The translations under genes and the position numbers were made by a program. Source: Cladorrhinum sp. PSN259 (taxonomy: Eukaryota > Ascomycota > Sordariomycetes > Sordariales > Podosporaceae). Taken from it: a stretch of 64,000 nt of DNA. The DNA lies in NCBI GenBank assembly GCA_033725935.1, contig MU867061.1, positions 1,240,001-1,304,000 on the forward strand, read 5' to 3'. Positions within the stretch are counted from its first letter, which is position 1; each line of letters begins with the position of its first letter. Shown piece after piece: positions 48,201 to 60,023 of this stretch. The notes beneath the pieces are model-generated. The model saw only the letters and a program-made list of their open reading frames with translations. It was not told the DNA's origin and searched no databases.

Positions 48201-51200
48201 GAGGCTCCATCCATGATTGCATGGCTCATCTCCAAGACGCACAGCACCGTGTTGATATCTTGGCTTCCACAGTGGAAGATAGACAGGCGATGCTGAGGCG
48301 AATCGTCACGGTAGCCCATCCGTTTCGAGCTCCTAATCAAATCAAGCATCTCATCTTCACTGCCTGCACATTCATGAACCAATATCGACGGCTCAACGGA
48401 TTTCAGGACGATCTGATCGAATCCGCCTGCTCGTGATTGGCTGAGCGCGTCGACGAACACGGTTCGAAGTAGCGCATGGTGTTGCACCACACCCTTCCAA
48501 GCGTCAACCAATCGAGCACATTCGATTGCGTTGCCGCAGTCTTTGCCGCTGAGTGCAATGCGAAGTACACGACGGATCGCGTAAAAGTCTCCATCCTTGG
48601 TACGACTCATCAGGAGTCCTTGTTGGATCGGAGATGCGGGGTAGATGTCCTCGATAACATCCCAGCCCCGGCTTCCCGTCAGGACAGGGAGCTTGGTCCG
48701 CTCGAAAGCTTCCAGGTCAGCAGGTGTGAGCTCTGGGAGGAGAGTAAAATCACTGCTTGACATCTTGGACGCAAGGTTTGGTAGCACAGCAGAGGCTTCT
48801 GCTAGGGTGCGACGACATTGAGTAACCCACTGGTGAATTCGGTCCTGGTGGTTCATATTGCGGTTCCAGGCAAACCCAAATCGCAATGATCCCCGCACGA
48901 TGACAGCAGAGATTTCAAACAGAGAGAAGCGATGCGCGGCTCGGCCGAAATCGGCTGTTGTGCTGCCTGGGTGCGCCTCACCAGCCATGAGCGCGCCCGC
49001 GGCAGGTTGAAATAGCGCGCCGGCGCGTTCCAGTTGCTGGTAGCGACCGAGGAAATTGAATGAAACTTCCATATCCTTGTGTTGGGGGCCCCATTGCAGG
49101 CGGCCCTCGTCCTTGTGGAAACGAGTGGCGAAATACGGGCGTCCGTTTCCAGGAACGTGTCTGCGAAGGTCCTTGGTCTGAACTAGGGCACCGACAAAGC
49201 TATCAGCGGCGGGAAAGGCAACTGGAAATAGCGTTGTAAACCAGCCCACAGTCCGGGAGATATCAAGTTCGGTCTGTGGTGGTTCGCGGCCATGTCCTTC
49301 GTTGAAAATAGCAGGCGCAGGCCGATCCGTGAATGTAGTGCCGAAGGACCAAATGAGGGCTGCCAACAGCAGTTCCACCGTCTCAGTTCTAAGAGGAGCA
49401 TGGCACCGATCAGAGAGAAGAATAGCCGTGGTGGCGGCATCAATCTCGAAGCCTTCGCATGCAACATCGCCGTACAAGTTCGGTTGACCTTCCATACCCC
49501 AGTATGAGAATTGTGCTTCTGGCACTTGAGCAGCTGAAGGGAGTACTTGAGCAAGGCTCTGGCCGGCACACTCGTCCATCTGGAAAGCTGCCCACTTGCG
49601 GAATGAGAGCGACCGGTCGAGCGTTAGAGACTTGTTCTCCAGCAGCTCCTCAACTTCCTCGAGAATCACTCGCCATGACACAAGGTCGATCACGAGGTGA
49701 TGCGCTGTCATGAACAAAATCTGGTGACCATTATCCCTCTCAGATGCAAACAGCTCTGCGGCGAACAGTGGCCCATCACGCACATTGAGGCAGCCCTGAG
49801 CACTTGATATGTTCTCATCGGCCTTTTGAATTGAGAGGACGCCCGGATGAGCACGGAAGCGATATGATGACTCGACATCGTCTGTGATGTACTGTTGCCA
49901 CTGTTCATCAACCCCGCTCGGTTCAAACCGCGCTCTCAGCATCGCATGGCGCTTGACCACAGCCTCTATTGCCTTCCGGACAGAGTTGGATTCAATACGA
50001 CGGGCAAGACGAAGGCAGAAGCTCTGATTAAAATGCTCGTCACCTTCAGCCTCGCCGCGGACCTGGAAATGGTATTGCTGAATCGGAGACAGTTCGAAGC
50101 GTTTGTTGATTGCGGATTGTTCTTCTATGTCTTCATCAAAGGCCTTTTGTGAGTCATGCTCCTCGACGGGTTTCACGGCAGCTGCCAGTTGTCTCAACGA
50201 CTTTGAGCGAAGCACGTCCTGCACCAGCAACCCCAACTTGGCCTTCTTGGCGTGATTCGCACAAGTCATTGCTGTGATAGAGTCGCCTCCAAGGCTGAGA
50301 AAACTCCGGTCATCAACGCTAATCTGATCCGCGGGAAGATTCAGTACCAGGCTCCAGATCTCACGGAGTTTGGTCTCGGTCTCAGTCAACGGAGTGTCTA
50401 TGGTGCCATTTGGCATGTCGGCTGATGCCTCTGAAGACATGCCTTCTTGGCTGCCCATGATGATGCGACGACACTGCTCCGCAGTGAGGACGGTCTCGAC
50501 CCATGTCGAAACAGATTTGCGGTCCATCTTCCTCGACGACAGCATGGGAATAGCCTCCACACACAACCAAGTTGAGGGCACCATGTATGCAGGAAGGCGC
50601 GAGCTCAGTCGGGCACGGATCCCTTCCGTGATGGGATCAATCAAGGATGCATCATCGACAAGCTTTAAGGGAGTATCGTGGGTCCGCTTAAAGTCGGTCG
50701 TAAGAACGGATTCAGATGGCGAGAAAATTACAATGAGCCGTTGCGCCAGTGCGCCAGCCTTGGGCAAAAGAACCAAGGCATGTTGCACACTATTGTCAAC
50801 AGCCAAGTGATGCTCGATCTCTCCAAGCTCGATGCGCTGCCCGTGGAACTTGATCTGGGTATCCTTTCGGCCGACATAGCTCAAGGACCCTGATGTCGAG
50901 TTATAGCGTGCCAAGTCACCAGTCTTGTAAAAGCGGCGGCTGTTTTCCACGATGAAGCTCTCTTGAGTCTTGGCAGGGTCATTGAGATATCCCCTTGCCA
51001 GACTAGGACCTTCAAGCATCAACTCTCCAACACATCCTACTGGCACCAATCGTTGGTGGTCTGTGGGGTCGACAAGCCAGCACCGAACTCCGCATGGCAT
51101 GCCGATGTCCTTGGGTTCGGTATCCGGACCAACACGAGAGTTGCAAACGGCAGCCACCGAGCTCTCCGCGGGTCCGTAACCATTGACGAGTTCGATGTGG

Positions 51201-52978
51201 GACCATGTTGCAACATGAGTAGGTGCCATTGCCTCGCCTGCGAGCACCAGCCTACGCAAGCCAGGCACGGCAGCTGGGGTTAAAAAGCCAACAAAAGATG
51301 GAGTCAACACGGCATGATCAACTCTCATGCGGTTGATCACTCCAACGATATCATTGAGCCTATCCAGCTCGCTTGGAATGCAGACACACGCTCCTACCAT
51401 GAGTGGTGTCAAGATTTCGACGAGGCTTGCATCGAATGTATGGGCGGCGAATTGAAGCACTCGGCAGGTCCCGTCAATCAACAAGGCCGGGCCATGGGCG
51501 CGAGCACTCGAACAGAAGGCGCGATGTTCAATGACGGTTCCTTTTGGCTTGCCAGTTGATCCCGAGGTGAAAATGACATATGCCGCATTGTCTGTGGACG
51601 TTGCATCATTTGGCAGATAATCATCTGGTTCTTCAACCTCGGCGATTGTGTCATCGTCTACTGGCAGAACCGTGCTCAGACCAACACCATCGAGCATCTC
51701 GGCATGGTGACGAGAGCACAAGGCGATAGTGGCACCGACAGAACTGCAGAGACCACGCAATCTCTCCACTGGGTGTGATGGGTCCAGTGGGACAAAGGCG
51801 CCTCCTGCCTTCAGAACAGCGAGCATTGAGACGATTGTCCATTTCTATCAACATACCAACAAGTCAGTTACCAGGATACATCATACGTGGTTTGGAAGGA
51901 TTGAATTCCCGACATACCGATTTGTCGAAACATAGTGGCACCAAGACTTCCGGCCCGACTCCAAGGCCCACAAGACGTGCAGCCAACCGGCTACTCACGG
52001 CATCCAACTCACGATAGGTAAATGACCCATCCCACGCACAAACAGCTTCAGAGTCTGGCCTCTCAAGTACCCGTTCGGCGATTGTGTCGTGGATGCGGCG
52101 TTCGACCGGATCAATGCAAACAGCATCGTTCCAAGTCCTGATTTGATCTGTGTTTGCCTGACTGATAGACTCTAGCGTGCCCAGTGGAGCATCGCGGGAT
52201 GTCGTGATGAGGCTTGACAGGAGTTTGGCAAGCGTGCTAGCGACTAGAATTCCTTGGCTTGCGGGCATGCCAAGCTGGTTGATGTTCCATTCGAGAAACA
52301 GGTTGATGGTGGTGGGACTTCGCTTAACCAGCAGACGAAGCTTGAGATGCGATGGAGCCTAGTGGAATGTCAGCACGATGAAATGAAATTGAGAAAGGGG
52401 GTTTGTTGTTGTCAACATTGTCAATGCGCAGGGCTCTGGGATAGGGTTTGCGCAATCAAACAAGAGAAGCTTACCGGTGCGAGAACGCGGCTCGATCCCG
52501 ACGTTTTGGAAAAGCCCCACAGCACGACGGCCGTGTCAAAGAGCGGGTGATCGCCGGAACGGAGGATTTCGACAGGGACCGGGGTAAGGTGACCGGTCAA
52601 TCCCGCCTTGGCACGGTCCACCGTCTCGGCGACGGAGACGGTGTCGTCGAAGAGAAGCCGGGAAATGATCGGCTCAGGCGTACCATGGTGCTGGAATCCG
52701 AAGACGACGTCGTCCTGGCCCGTGTAGCACCGCAAAAGCAGTCCCCAAGCCGTTCTGAGGAGGGCTCCGAACTCATCAGCATCTTCCGTCGACAGCGACA
52801 ACAGTGTGTCTCGGTCAGCAGGATCAACACCAACTCGGGCCGATGCTGTGATTGGTCCGCGTGCGACTGGGGTAGTTCTGACATGGGCGCTAAACCGCGG
52901 GAATCGGCAGGGTGACACACCCTTCAGGTACGTTGCACAATCCATTGCGCAGACCGCTCCGATACCGGTGTCGTTCAT
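28264..52978 (-). CDS. Nonribosomal peptide synthetase, seven C-terminal T/E-ended units, eight exons
   Basis: Exons: 52978-52475, 52358-51918, 51844-43477, 43386-43312, 43249-40877, 40795-33324, 33250-30941, 30879-28264; 24,159 coding nt, about 8,052 aa. All seven introns (61-116 nt) have GT-AG ends and keep the domain reading frame. Domain order: C*(truncated)-A1-T1-E1-C2-A2-T2-C3-A3-T3-E3-C4-A4-T4-C5-A5-T5-E5-C6-T6-C7-T7. It assembles a peptide in the cytosol by thiotemplate chemistry. With five A domains, six intact carriers, E domains at positions 1, 3 and 5 and a terminal condensation domain, a cyclic hexapeptide with alternating D and L residues is the likely product. This pattern resembles the fusahexin synthetase NRPS4 of Fusarium (recalled, not aligned). 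A lysine-rich tail ends the chain. The divergent ABC transporter probably exports the product. Confidence 0.9.
30290..32059 (-). other. NRPS module 6: C6-T6, no adenylation domain
   Basis: C6 opens DIYPCTPVQEG and has INHAAVDGGS (about 31.65 kb). After it, only a linker of roughly 100 residues precedes T6, FFDLGGDSITAM (about 30.42 kb), whose Ser is intact. The sixth residue must be loaded by another A domain, in cis or in trans. Confidence 0.8.
32060..36869 (-). other. NRPS module 5: C5-A5-T5-E5
   Basis: C5 has DMYPCSPLQEG and IHHALYDGWS (about 36.48 kb). A5 has FTSGSTGRPKG (about 35.03 kb) and NGYGPTEA. T5 has FLSLGGDSITAM (about 33.71 kb). E5 has HHLCVDMVSW (about 33.06 kb), EIHGREP and TVGWFTAICPL. 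D-residue expected. Pocket reading D-V-M-F-V-G-G-V-L. Confidence 0.8.
36870..40289 (-). other. NRPS module 4: C4-A4-T4
   Basis: C4 has DVYPCSPMQRG and ISHAICDGSS (about 39.85 kb), post-epimerase type. A4 has FTSGTTGKPKG (about 38.41 kb) and NAYGPTEC. T4 has FFGVGGDSLTAM (about 37.11 kb). L-residue expected. Pocket reading D-A-M-L-V-G-A-V-V. Confidence 0.8.
40290..45249 (-). other. NRPS module 3: C3-A3-T3-E3
   Basis: C3 has DIYPCTPLQAG and HHALYDGWSLP (about 44.87 kb). A3 is split by two introns around FTSGTTGKPKG (about 43.34 kb). T3 has FLHLGGDSITAM (about 41.97 kb). E3 has HHLVIDVVSW and EGHGREP with TVGWFTTLSPV, and is crossed by the 40796-40876 intron. A D-residue is expected. Pocket reading D-A-I-L-I-G-A-V-V. 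Confidence 0.8.
45250..48679 (-). other. NRPS module 2: C2-A2-T2
   Basis: C2 opens DIYPASPIQQG and carries MSHAIMDGAS (about 48.21 kb), the post-epimerase type. A2 has FTSGSTGKPKG (about 46.79 kb) and NQYGPSEC. T2 has FFRHGGDSVGAM (about 45.53 kb). No E domain follows, so an L-residue is expected. Pocket reading D-N-E-D-A-G-Q-I-N, unlike the other four. Confidence 0.8.
48680..52229 (-). other. NRPS module 1: A1-T1-E1
   Basis: A1 has FTSGSTGKPKG (about 51.55 kb), NGYGPAES and YKTGDLARY. T1 has FLSLGGDSITAM (about 50.29 kb). E1 has HHLVIDLVSW (about 49.69 kb), EGHGREP and TVGWFTTLFPV, so it should be active and give a D-residue. My reading of the A1 pocket (first nine code positions) is D-A-V-V-V-A-G-V-A; the residue cannot be named from it. 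Confidence 0.8.
52230..52978 (-). other. NRPS: truncated N-terminal C domain (C*)
   Basis: The protein begins inside what is normally the second half of a condensation domain (YLKGVSPCRFPRF, TAWGLLLRCYTGQDDVVFG, HPLFDTAVVLWG). The HHxxxDG half is absent and no matching upstream exon was found. Such truncated starters occur in fungal NRPSs and are presumed not to condense. Confidence 0.7.
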
Positions 52979-55006
52979 GATGTAGGATGATGTGAGGATT
53001 GGGTGTGATTTGTAAAGGTCGTTTTCGGTGACGAGCAGTGATCGATTGAATGTTTTGGATCAAAGACACAGTTTTTTGGGACTTCAGCGCATGTCTCACG
53101 ATCAGCACAGCATGGTCTCGGCAGGGAGAGAAAAAGGTGGATCAAGAAGAAAGAAAAATATATGAATTATAGACTGGGACCACAGGGGGTCTGAGCTGCT
53201 GGTTTCTTTTCGCCTTCTATTTTTTCACCGATGATGACTTCTACTTTCCCGCTTCCTTGATTTTTTTTTTTTTTTTTGTGTTCTACAATCAGCAATCTCT
53301 TCTACCATCCTTCCCTTTCTGACTCCTTTCCTAAAAGGGCCCGAGACCAGGATTCTGTCCAGGGCTTCCAACCTAAACAACCCACGCCAACAGCTGCCAC
53401 GTCTCTGCATCTGGTTTAGGTGACATCTGGAAGAGCGCGCCGGAGGGTGTGGCAATCCCTGTCGAATCTGGATGCTCCCAAGTTTTATTCCTGTCTCAGT
53501 TCCTGCAGTGGGGCGAAAAAAAAACGATCCGATCATGGAGTCATCAGATCATGCAAGTGAGATCGACAAGTTCCCTGCGGTTTTTGGAAGGTAGAGATGA
53601 CGATCGTGAGATGGAAGAAAAAAGGTGGCACGCTAGTCTTTATATGCAGATTGGCTCCACTGTATAGAGCGCTTCGGAGTTTACGGGAACTTGGATGCCA
53701 ACGGGGCAGAGACGGGAAACGGGTCGTTACACTTGCAGATCTGTGGGGGAAGCGGGAAGATCCAACCAACCAGACAGGCGAACCAAGTTGTCTAACGGCT
53801 TGGTAGGGTTGTTGACAGGTTGGGATCACCCCGAGACGGCCTCTCAATATACCCAGCCGCATCTGTGATGCGACTCCAGACCTGCACGGTCAGGAGACCG
53901 GAATGAGGGGGAATCTGGGACAGCCCCAATAGGGAAGCTGAAGACACCGACGAGCCCGGGTTGGAGAGGAAACGACAAATGCCCCCAGCGGCTGAAGAAA
54001 ACGCCACTGACCACATTAAACGGATGCTACCATAGCAAAAATGTCATGCTTTCACGCAATGGGACGACGGTGTGTCCTATTTCTGGGCACCAGGCACGGC
54101 TCACTGCAGATTCTGCAATATGCTCCATGCTGCGCTGGGTTCCCACTGCCAAGATCTGGTTCTAGGGAGAAAGACCTGAGTTGCTAAAATCAGGATTTGC
54201 ACCCCCTTGCTTGGGACAGGACAGGAAGGGCGGGTTTGTTGGGTAAAAGGAGTTCCGGCACGCACCGGCTCACACAGGCACGCACCGACACACGCCTTCA
54301 GCTAGAGAGGTAGTTGCACACACTAGCTCCCAGGAACCAACAATCCTAACATGCAGCGTAGTCGGTCCCTATTTCCGCGGGCGAAGCGATCTCCACTACC
54401 AACTTACCTGGCTGCCATTCTTGCTGCCTGCCAGCTTACCTGCTTGCTGCATACCACCCGAACCACCGCTGGGGCCGCCACGCTACATTGCACCTGGTCA
54501 GGCACGTCGCCCCAGCTGCGGCCTGGTGTGGTTGCCGCCCAGATCCGTGTGCCGACTGAGGTTGTAGCCATGACGATTTTTACCTCCAGTCTCCTGTACA
54601 GTGACGGTCGAGAACCAAACATGAGCCGGCAAATCAAGATGGGAGAGCTGAGAGGGGTGAAAGCAGGAATACCCCTACGTCGCCTTATGATGTGTTGTCA
54701 GATATTCCGCGGCTGGAAGGAGAAAAATGAGACAAGACCAAGGACAGGATGCGTCTTATTTCAAATTTCCTTTCTGTGGGTTAGACGTGATCGTCACAGG
54801 TTGACCCGGCCATGAGGCAAAGATTTTCGTCAAAAGACAGGAAATAATGACGGGATGGAAATTAATATGTAGTAGTGCCTGCGTACCCAGAACTTGGGGA
54901 TCCGTCTGCCTGTCTCACCTCTGGAATCTTTGTTCTCGACTCTCCGCAGCTCCTTCTGTGCATGAGTTCCTGATCACCCGACTTCGGACCCCAGTTTCAA
55001 CAGGTC
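52979..55006. promoter_or_regulatory. Divergent promoter region, NRPS / ABC transporter
   Basis: 2,028 bp between the two start codons, expected to hold both promoters. The 11-bp direct repeat GGCACGCACCG occurs at 54257-54267 and 54277-54287, exactly 20 bp apart (about two helical turns). The ORF at 54351-54815 has no motifs and is doubtful. No other gene seen. Confidence 0.5.
54257..54287. repeat. 11-bp direct repeat with 20-bp period
   Basis: GGCACGCACCG twice, 9 bp between copies, about 720 bp upstream of the transporter start. Possible operator for a cluster regulator; no regulator gene lies in the window beside it. Confidence 0.5.
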
Positions 55007-58000
55007 ATGGACAACCAATCGTCTCCTGCTGTGTCTCCATCAGCAGCAGCATGCGCCCGTCTCGACGACTCGTTCGGCCCTCATGCCGGCGCGTGTCGCG
55101 GCGGGTTCGACTTTACGCTGCTGTTTGAGGAGACAATTCTCACCATTCTACCCCTTGGGTTGTTGCTCTTGGTCTTACCGCTGCGCGTTGGCTACCTGTG
55201 GAACAGGACCAAGAAGGTAACCCCGGACAGTCATTTGGCAGCTGTCAAGATTGTAAGTGCAACCTTTAGCCACCGGAATTTTTCTATGCTAGTTTTTATG
55301 ATTTTGCGGGGTCGAAGAGATTAACCTGTTACCATAGTCAGCTTGGATAGCGCTTGGCGCTTTGCAACTTACGGCACTTATCCTATGGTCAACCAAGTCG
55401 GCCGTCCGCACTCGGACCTCTCTCACTGCTGCACTCCTCGGTCCCCTCTCGACACTCGCTCTCAGCCTCCTGTCCTATGTCGAACACAGCAGGAATGTTC
55501 GACCATCCTCTCTTCTCAACACTTATCTCTTCGCTACTCTGCTCTTTGACATTGCCCATGCCAGGACACTATGGCTTCGTGCAACAGATGACCTGACTCT
55601 GGTCCTTGCCTATGTCTCTGTCACGGCGGTCGCGACCAAGGCGATCGTCCTCGTGCTCGAGGCAGTTGAAAAGAGACGTCTCCTACGACCCGAGTACCGG
55701 GTTTACGGACCCGAGGCGACGGCGAGTGTGTACAACCGTTCTTTCTTTTGGTGGTTGAACCCGCTTTTCCGCTTGGGCTTCCGTCGGGTGCTTGACGTCG
55801 ACGACTTGTTCGCGTTGGACAAGCATGTTCAAGCTTCTTACGAGCATAACCGCTTCCGGGCCGCATGGGCGACGGGTAAGAATCCTTCCCCCCTCTCCAC
55901 CCCCCTGCCTCTTATTTTTTTCGGACGATGCTGACCAATTTTTGGGTAACAGTGGCCCAAAGGTCTCCATACGCGCTGTTGAAGACGTCATTCCGCGTCC
56001 TGAAATGGCCCGTGCTGCAGACCATTCCACCCAGAGCTGCTCTCACTGCACTCATTTTCTGCCAGCCGTTTCTCATCAACCGGGCAATCAAACTGTCGGA
56101 GGAACCAATCACCAATGAGACGACGCAGCATGGCTACGGCCTCATTGGGGCGTACCTGCTTGTCTATGTTGGCATTGCAGTAAGTTGTGTCTCATCTCAT
56201 GTCTGTCATTGTGTCATGTTGCATCATCCCCTCCACCAGGTTGGCGGAAAACTTTATGCAGTGTTTTATGTCTCACTCCTCTTACACAAGAGACACAACA
56301 CTCTCACTTGGTCTCACTTCCCCACATTCTCTCCAAGCAACTGCTTTTCTCACCTTAATCTGACCTCTCTACACAACGCCAAAATGCTAATTCATACTCT
56401 AGGTGGCAATGGGCCAATACCAGCATCGCACCTATCGCACAATTGCGATGGCGCGTGCTGGTCTGATCTCGATGCTTTACCGCAAGACTGGCACCCTCTC
56501 ATTGCAGAACATTGACCCAGCATCTTCCATGACCCTGATGAGCGCCGACATGGAACGCATCGTCCACGGATGGCAAACCATGCACGAAATCTGGTCCAAT
56601 GCTGCAGAAGTCGGAATCGCCATCTATCTCCTTGAGCGACAGCTCGGCATCGCCTGTGTCGTTCCAGTTGGTCTCTCAATCCTCTCCCTCCTGGGCTCGC
56701 TTGTAGCAATGAACTTTATTGTCTCCCGGCAAGCGATGTGGTTACAAGCAATTGAGCGCCGCATCTCTGCGACATCTTCCATGCTTAATTCCATGAAAGG
56801 CGTCAAGATGTGTGGACTCAAAGACACCCTGCTCAACAGCATTCAAAAGCTGCGGGTTGACGAACTCCGCATCAGCAAAAAGTTCCGCAAACTCATCATC
56901 TGGAACATGGTTTTTGCCTATGTCACCCAAGTATTTGCTCCTGTTTTGACCTTTACCATTTTCTCAGTGAGAGCAAAGAATTCTGGGGACGAGACTCTCG
57001 ATACGGCCAGAGTGTTCACCTCACTGTCGCTTTTTGCTCTACTTTCTGAGCCTCTGGCTAGTTTGGTCATGAGCTTGGCGACTTTCCTTGGGGCGGTCGG
57101 CAGTTTTCAACGAATTCAGGAGTTTCTGACTGCTGAGGAGCGCGAGGACTCCCGCAACACGGGCGCCGGTGGTGAACTGGCGGCGGATACCGTCTCTGGG
57201 ACTGTGTCGTACAGGATCGGGGAGAAGCCAGCCGCTGACGCCATTGAGATATCGGGCAAAGCGGATTTCGGTTGGAACTCTCTTGATTCTGAATCCGGAT
57301 CGGAAAAGGCACCCTTGCTCAGGGAAATTGAGTTGTCGGTTCCTTGGCGCAAGTTGACGGTGGTTGTTGGCCCGGTTGGCTGCGGCAAGTCGACGCTGCT
57401 GCAGGCCGTATTGGGCGAGGTGCCGGTCTTGGGTGGCGGACAGGTCAAGCTCGGGTCTACTAGCGTGTCCTACTGCGCTCAGGACCCATGGCATATGAAT
57501 GGAACGATTCGAGAGGCCATTGTGGGGGTGTCGGACTATGATGAGATGTGGTATGCCCGAGTTGTGCGGGCGTGCGCACTTCGTCGTGACTTCCGGCAGT
57601 TGCCTTGTGGTGATTCTACCCGGATCGGAAGCGGAGGCATTGCGTTGAGTGGTGGCCAAAGTCAAAGAATTGCTTTGGCTAGGGCTGTCTATGCACGCAG
57701 AGAGATCGTTCTTCTGGATGATATCTTTAGTGGGCTGGATAGCTCGACCGAAAACCACGTCTTCCACAGTTTACTAGGTCGGAAGGGACTTCTTACCGAG
57801 TTGAAGTCTACCGTGCTGCTTGTTTCCTCTTCAGGTTTGTGCCGCCAACCCTTACCTCGGCTTTCAAAATGCTAACACCCTGCAGCCAAGCGTCTTCCAT
57901 ATGCGGATCACATCGTCTGCCTAAACGGCCAGGGCGAGATCACGGCCCAAGGAACCTTTGGTGACCTCAACAATGCTGGCGGCTACGTCGCATCCTTCAA

Positions 58001-60023
58001 TCTTCCCCGGGCTGACTGGGCTGGTGTTCCTGGTGAGGAATTCGATGACATCACCGACGTTGACACCGAGAGCATGACTACTCGGAAGAAAGAATCCGGC
58101 TCAGGTACCTCGCTCACATCTTCGAGCGAACCTGCTGGCTCTGGTAACGGTCAAGCACCAGATGACCTCTCTGGGACTGGCCGACAGACTGGAGATGTTC
58201 AAACCTACGTCTTTTATATCAAGTCTGTCGGTTGGGTAGCTGCCTTGATCTTCGTCCTCTCCATCACCTTATTCGTCTTTAGCATCAGCTTCCCAAGTAA
58301 GTACCCGCGTCGGACTCCAGTACTATGATGTATTTACTGACCCGTTCTAGGCGTTTGGGTACAATGGTGGGCTGCCGATAATGAGGTCCGCCCTAACGAC
58401 AGACTCGGCTACTGGATTGGCATTTATGCCATGTTTGGCGGGGCCGCCATCATCTGCCTGTTCATCAGCTGCTGGTCGATGATCATCACCATGGTCCCTC
58501 GCTCTGGCGAGAAATTCCACTTCGCCCTTCTGAAAACGGTTCTCAGTGCACCTATGTCCTTCTTCGTCAACACTGACTCCGGTGAGACGATGAACCGCTT
58601 CAGCCAAGACCTTCAGCTGATCGACATGGAACTTCCTATTGCTGCTCTCAACACTTTCACCACATTTATACTCTGCATTGCTCAAATGGCCCTCATCGGC
58701 GTGGGTTCAGTTTACGCAGCCGTCTCCTTCCCCATTGTTCTCATTTCCCTTTACTTCATCCAAAAGTTCTACCTCCGCACATCTCGTCAGGTCCGTCTCA
58801 TGGATATTGAAGCCAAAGCTCCGCTCTACTCCCTCTTTGAGGAGTCCTTGCGCGGGCTGGCTACCATCCGTGCATTCGCATGGCAAGACAAGCTCGAGGA
58901 GAAGAACCATGTCCTTCTGGACAGATCTCAACGTCCCTTTTACCTGATGTTCGCCATTCAGAGGTGGTTGACGCTTGTTCTTGACCTTCTCGTCGCGGCT
59001 GTGGCTATCCTGCTCATTGTCCTCGTTGTTGAACTCCGCGGTACAGTTGCGGCCGGCGGAGTCGGACTTGCCCTTCTTAATGTGATTCAGTTCAGTCAGA
59101 ATGTCAAGTTGCTTGTCACGTTCTGGACCACACTGGAGACACAGATAGGCTCGGTAGCGAGGATCAAGGGTTTCACAACCACTACGGTGTCTGAGGACTT
59201 GCCCGGCGAGGACCAGCAACCGCCCAAGGGATGGCCTGCTAACGGAGCAATCGAGTTTGACAACTTGTCAGCGTCGTATAATAGCAGCGGCGATGACCTT
59301 GTCCTCAAGGGAGTGTCGCTGTCTATTAAGGCCGGCGAAAAGATTGCAGTGTGCGGGCGGACGGGCAGCGGCAAGACTTCTTTGATCATGAGTCTCTTCC
59401 GAATGGTTGACTCTCTGCCTGTCGGGTCCATCCGTGTCGATGGAGTTGATTTGGCTACTCTGCCAAGACAAGAGGTCCGACAGCGGATTGTTGGCGTACC
59501 GCAGCATCCGTTCTTGCTCAAGGGGTCTGTCAGACTGAACGCCGACCCGTTAGGTGTTGCCAAGAGCGACGATGCCATCATTGCCGCGCTCCAGTCGTGT
59601 CAGGTGATGGACATTATTGCGCGGAACCCGCAGGGGCTGGACGCAGACATTGACGAGCTGAACCTGTCTGTGGGACAGAGACAGTTGTTCTGCCTCGCTC
59701 GCGCGATGTTGAGGCCTAGTTCCATTCTGGTGCTTGACGAAGCGACGAGCAGCATTGATGGCAAGACAGAGGAGATCATTCAGCGACTGATTCGCAAGAA
59801 GTTTTCCAACCACACCATCATTGCAGTGGCTCATCGACTGGATACCATCATGGACTTTGACAAGGTTGCTGTTCTTGATGGTGGCAAGCTTGTTGAGTTT
59901 GATAGTCCGTATGCATTGTTGGAGGTGCCCGGATCTGCTTTTGGGAAGCTGTATAATCAGATGGCAGAGAGTGAGGAGGAGGAGTTGATGGCTGAGAGTG
60001 AGAAGCGAGTTGCTAAAATTTAG
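55007..60023 (+). CDS. ABC transporter, ABCC/MRP type, six exons
   Basis: Exons 55007-55252, 55338-55875, 55953-56179, 56403-57834, 57886-58296 and 58351-60023 give 1,508 aa. The membrane exporter has an extra N-terminal membrane domain (TMD0, residues about 40-200), then two TMD-NBD halves. NBD1: GPVGCGKST from residue 660, LSGGQSQR near 750, Walker B IVLLDDIFSGLD with Asp in place of the catalytic Glu, usual for MRP NBD1. NBD2: GRTGSGKT near 1286, LSVGQRQL near 1390, ILVLDEATSSID with the intact Glu. The linker is Ser/Gly-rich. All introns have GTAAGT-like or GTTTGT donors. Divergence from the NRPS suggests export of, or self-protection against, its peptide. Confidence 0.92.

Noticed and set aside
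28264..52978. Siderophore (ferrichrome-type) synthetase, suggested by the C-T-C-T end
   Set aside because: Three E domains, five A domains and no hydroxyornithine-type partner genes; the layout fits NRPS4-type enzymes better.
54351..54815. 154-codon ORF between NRPS and transporter
   Set aside because: No domain; lies in the shared promoter; hydrophobic start is not followed by a plausible mature protein. Cannot exclude a species-specific gene.
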